The translations under genes were made by a program, and so were the position numbers. A DNA stretch of 8,541 nucleotides from Burkholderiaceae bacterium (GTDB lineage Bacteria > Pseudomonadota > Gammaproteobacteria > Burkholderiales > Burkholderiaceae): contig JASLEM010000116.1 of assembly GCA_030151165.1 (NCBI GenBank), positions 1 through 8,541 of the forward strand, read 5' to 3'. How positions within the stretch are numbered: the stretch's first letter is position 1; each line of letters starts with the position of its first letter. Positions 6,749-8,541 of this stretch are shown here, piece after piece. Under the pieces are notes generated by a model. The model did not search any database. It was not told the origin of the DNA and saw only the letters and a list, made by a program, of their open reading frames with translations.

Positions 6749-7402
6749 ATGACGATCACGATCACCGCCTTCGAGCGGTCGCCCGACGGCGGCAAGGGGC
6801 TCGCGCGCGACACGCGCGTGCGCTGGGCGCTGGAGGAGGTGGGCCAGCCGTACGAGGTGCGGCCCGTGTCGTTCCGCGAACTGAAGCAGCCCGCGCACCT
6901 CGCGCGCCATCCGTTCGGCCAGATCCCGACCTACGAGGAAGGCCCGCTCACGCTGTTCGAGACGGGCTCCATCGTCTTCCACCTCGCCGAGCGGCACGCG
7001 GGCCTGCTGCCGGCCGACGGCGACGCCCGGGCGCGTGCGATCACGTGGATGTTCGCCGCGCTCAACACGGTCGAGCCGCCGATCCTCGAGCTCGTGATCG
7101 TCAAGATCATCGAAGGCGGCCAGCCCTGGAGCCAGGCGCGGATGCCGCTGGTCGTCGGCCGCATCCGCGAGCGGCTCGACCCGCTGGCCGCGCGCCTGGG
7201 CGACGCCGAATGGCTCGACGGCGCGTTCAGCGCGGGCGACCTGCTGATGGTCTCGGTGCTGCTGCGGCTGAGGCCGTCGCGCCTGCTGGACGACTACCCG
7301 ACGCTCGCGGCGTATGTCGCGCGTGGCGAGGCGCGGCCGGCCTACCAGCGCGCGTTCGCGGCGCAGCTGGCGCAGAACACGGGCCAGGCGGCGGGCGCCT
7401 GA
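6749..7402 (+). CDS. Glutathione S-transferase family protein
   Basis: 217 residues, the usual length for a cytosolic two-domain transferase. The N-terminal thioredoxin-like half (about 1-82) shows RVRWALEEVGQPYE, the cis-proline segment QIPTYEE (P60) and the glutathione gamma-glutamyl contact motif ETGSI at 71-75 (usually ESxAI). The C-terminal helical half has the N-capping box S161-x-x-D164 in FSAGDLLM and ends with the common RPAYQRA segment. The usual 'SPxSRkVR' active-site loop is stretched: Ser11-Pro12 is followed by DGGKGLAR before DTRVR. Ser11 is therefore the only obvious catalytic candidate, and the substrate is unknown. The start is ATG 6749, with AAAGGG at 6734-6739 as Shine-Dalgarno. 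It may be read from the upstream signalling transcript, but nothing suggests a functional link. It converges with hutF, 25 bases separating the two stops. Confidence 0.9.
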   Translation: MTITITAFERSPDGGKGLARDTRVRWALEEVGQPYEVRPVSFRELKQPAHLARHPFGQIPTYEEGPLTLFETGSIVFHLAERHAGLLPADGDARARAITWMFAALNTVEPPILELVIVKIIEGGQPWSQARMPLVVGRIRERLDPLAARLGDAEWLDGAFSAGDLLMVSVLLRLRPSRLLDDYPTLAAYVARGEARPAYQRAFAAQLAQNTGQAAGA

Positions 7403-7427
7403 CGCGCGGCCGCGGCGAACCGCGAAC

Positions 7428-8541
7428 TCAGTCGCCGCCCCACAGCTCGCCCATCGCCTGCGCGAAGCCGGCGGCGATGCGTTCGACGTGCGGGTGATGG
7501 TGGTTGCGCAAGGCCCAGCGGCCCGCGACCATCACGTCGCGCCACGGTCGGCCCGGGCTCGAGAACACGAGCGCGTCGAGCCAGCGCGCGCGCGGCAGGC
7601 CGACGAGGCTGGCGTCGTCCGGATCGATCACCAGCAGGTCGGCACGCGCGCCGACGGCGATACCCCAGGTCGTATGCCCGGCCGCGCGGCCGCCGCCGGC
7701 GCGCGCGCGTTCGAAGAGGCTCGCGGCGGTGTCGGGCTGCGGGCGCGACACGTGCCCGCGCTGCGCACTCGCCGCGCCTTCGGGCTGCGCGCCGACGTTG
7801 CGGCGTTCGAGCTTCAGCCGCTGGCCGTACTCCATCCAGCGCAACTCCTCGCGCCAGCTGCGCGTGACGTTCGAGTCGGAGCCCATCGCGAGGTCGACGT
7901 CGGCGGCGAGCCACGCGGGGATGTCGGTGAAGCCGTCGCCGAGGTTGCCTTCGGTGCTCGGGCAGATGACGACGCCCGCGCCGCTCGCGGCGGTGGCGGC
8001 GATCTCGCGCGCGTCGACGTGCGTCGCGTGCACCAGCTGCCAGCGCGCGTCGAGCCAGCCCTGCGCGGCGAGCCACGCGACGGGCGTCTGGCCGGTCGCG
8101 GCGAGGCAGTCGCGCAGTTCGGCCTGCTGCTCGGAGACGTGGATGTGGATCGGGCCGTCGAAGCTCGTGGCGAGCTGGCGCAAGTGCGCGATCGAGTCCG
8201 CGGCGGCGGCGCGCACCGAGTGGATCGCGAGGCCGGCGTTGAGCGGCACGAGCGACGCGCGACCGGCGGCGGCGACGCGTCGCTCGAACTCGCGGCTGCG
8301 TTCCCAGACATCGTCGGCGCTCGCGCGGAAGCGCTGCTGGTCGGCGCGCAGCCGCGGTGCGGCGAAGCCGGCGCGCTCGTACAGCACGGGCAGCAGCGTG
8401 AGGCCGATGCCGGCGTCGCCGGCCGCGTCGGCGAGCGCCATCGACAGCGCGAGCGGGTCGTCGTACGGCGTGCCGTCGGGGCGGTGCTGCAGGTAGTGGA
8501 ACTCGCAGACCTGCGTGTAGCCGCCGCGCAGCAGCTCGACG
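7428..8541 (-). CDS. hutF: Formimidoylglutamate deiminase HutF (N-terminus beyond window)
   Basis: 370 codons are visible on the minus strand. The frame stays open to the right edge and the residues there (CEFHYLQHRPDGTPYDDP) match internal HutF sequence, so ATG 8441 is not the start. Roughly 80-90 N-terminal residues are missing, including the first HxH metal site. Reaction: N-formimino-L-glutamate + water to N-formyl-L-glutamate + ammonia, the HutF step of the five-step histidine degradation route; HutG would then release formate and glutamate. Amidohydrolase-family landmarks are HIHVSEQQAE (about 8122-8150), the HATH histidine (8019-8030), CPSTEGNLGDG and the metal-binding aspartate in GSDSN (7869-7883). 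The C-terminus ends in NHHHPHVERIAAGFAQAMGELWGGD-like sequence typical of the family. In many proteobacteria hutF lies in a hut operon with hutHUI and hutG; those genes would be to the right. No regulatory sequence of the gene is inside the window. Confidence 0.93.
   Translation of the reverse strand, partial: VELLRGGYTQVCEFHYLQHRPDGTPYDDPLALSMALADAAGDAGIGLTLLPVLYERAGFAAPRLRADQQRFRASADDVWERSREFERRVAAAGRASLVPLNAGLAIHSVRAAAADSIAHLRQLATSFDGPIHIHVSEQQAELRDCLAATGQTPVAWLAAQGWLDARWQLVHATHVDAREIAATAASGAGVVICPSTEGNLGDGFTDIPAWLAADVDLAMGSDSNVTRSWREELRWMEYGQRLKLERRNVGAQPEGAASAQRGHVSRPQPDTAASLFERARAGGGRAAGHTTWGIAVGARADLLVIDPDDASLVGLPRARWLDALVFSSPGRPWRDVMVAGRWALRNHHHPHVERIAAGFAQAMGELWGGD

Noticed and set aside
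4075..6813. Two further long minus-strand open frames (about 440 and 455 codons) opposite the GGDEF-EAL gene.
   Set aside because: Same compositional effect: skewed His/Arg/Ala-rich translations with no motif, fully overlapping a well-supported plus-strand gene.
7411..7424. CGCGG-CGAA-CCGCG hairpin between the convergent transferase and hutF genes as a bidirectional terminator.
   Set aside because: The stem is only 5 bp, there is no T-tract on either side, and such stems arise easily at this GC content. Its position is right, but the evidence is too thin to annotate.
8439..8441. ATG (minus strand) as the start of hutF.
   Set aside because: The 33 in-frame codons to the right of it match conserved HutF sequence (EFHYLQH and following), so it is an internal methionine.
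7504..8496. A 330-codon plus-strand open frame opposite hutF.
   Set aside because: Ser/Arg/Ala-rich translation with no domain, entirely antisense to an unambiguous amidohydrolase gene.

Overview
The window is very GC-rich DNA with almost exclusively G/C third codon positions and tight gene packing. It looks like a chromosomal segment of a high-GC proteobacterium. A Burkholderia-like betaproteobacterium is my best guess, because it combines a HutF-type histidine degradation gene, soluble multi-PAS signalling proteins and a member of the ATP-dependent 'ligase-associated DNA damage response' family. A Xanthomonadaceae-type host is not excluded. I see no mobile element, CRISPR array, tRNA or rRNA.

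Layout: (1) From the left edge to 1567 (+) is the body of a protein homologous end to end to bacterial ATP-dependent DNA ligases, but every nucleotidyltransferase motif I can align has lost its catalytic residue. It is best read as a full-length pseudo-ligase. (2) 1683-4136 (+) holds a soluble PAS-PAS-PAS histidine kinase and a single-domain Rcp1/CheY-like receiver. (3) 4156-6726 (+) encodes an 856-residue receiver-receiver-PAS-GGDEF-EAL protein in which the cyclic-di-GMP synthesis and hydrolysis motifs both look intact. (4) 6749-7402 (+) is a glutathione S-transferase-like protein. (5) From 7428 to the right edge, on the minus strand and converging on the transferase gene, is hutF (formimidoylglutamate deiminase), lacking its 5' end.

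Functionally the core is a signalling module. One cytoplasmic kinase with no receiver of its own is followed by three candidate phospho-acceptor domains: one stand-alone and two in tandem on a c-di-GMP turnover enzyme. The middle PAS domain of the kinase and the PAS domain of the GGDEF-EAL protein belong to the same PAS subfamily, so the two proteins may read related cues. A hairpin-forming repeat and a promoter-like sequence lie between kinase and receiver. They suggest the receiver/GGDEF-EAL pair can be transcribed separately, perhaps from a leaderless start.

The most unusual item is the pseudo-ligase: it keeps the ligase fold signature, the C-terminal OB-domain signature and an open frame, yet has Arg in place of the AMP-accepting lysine.
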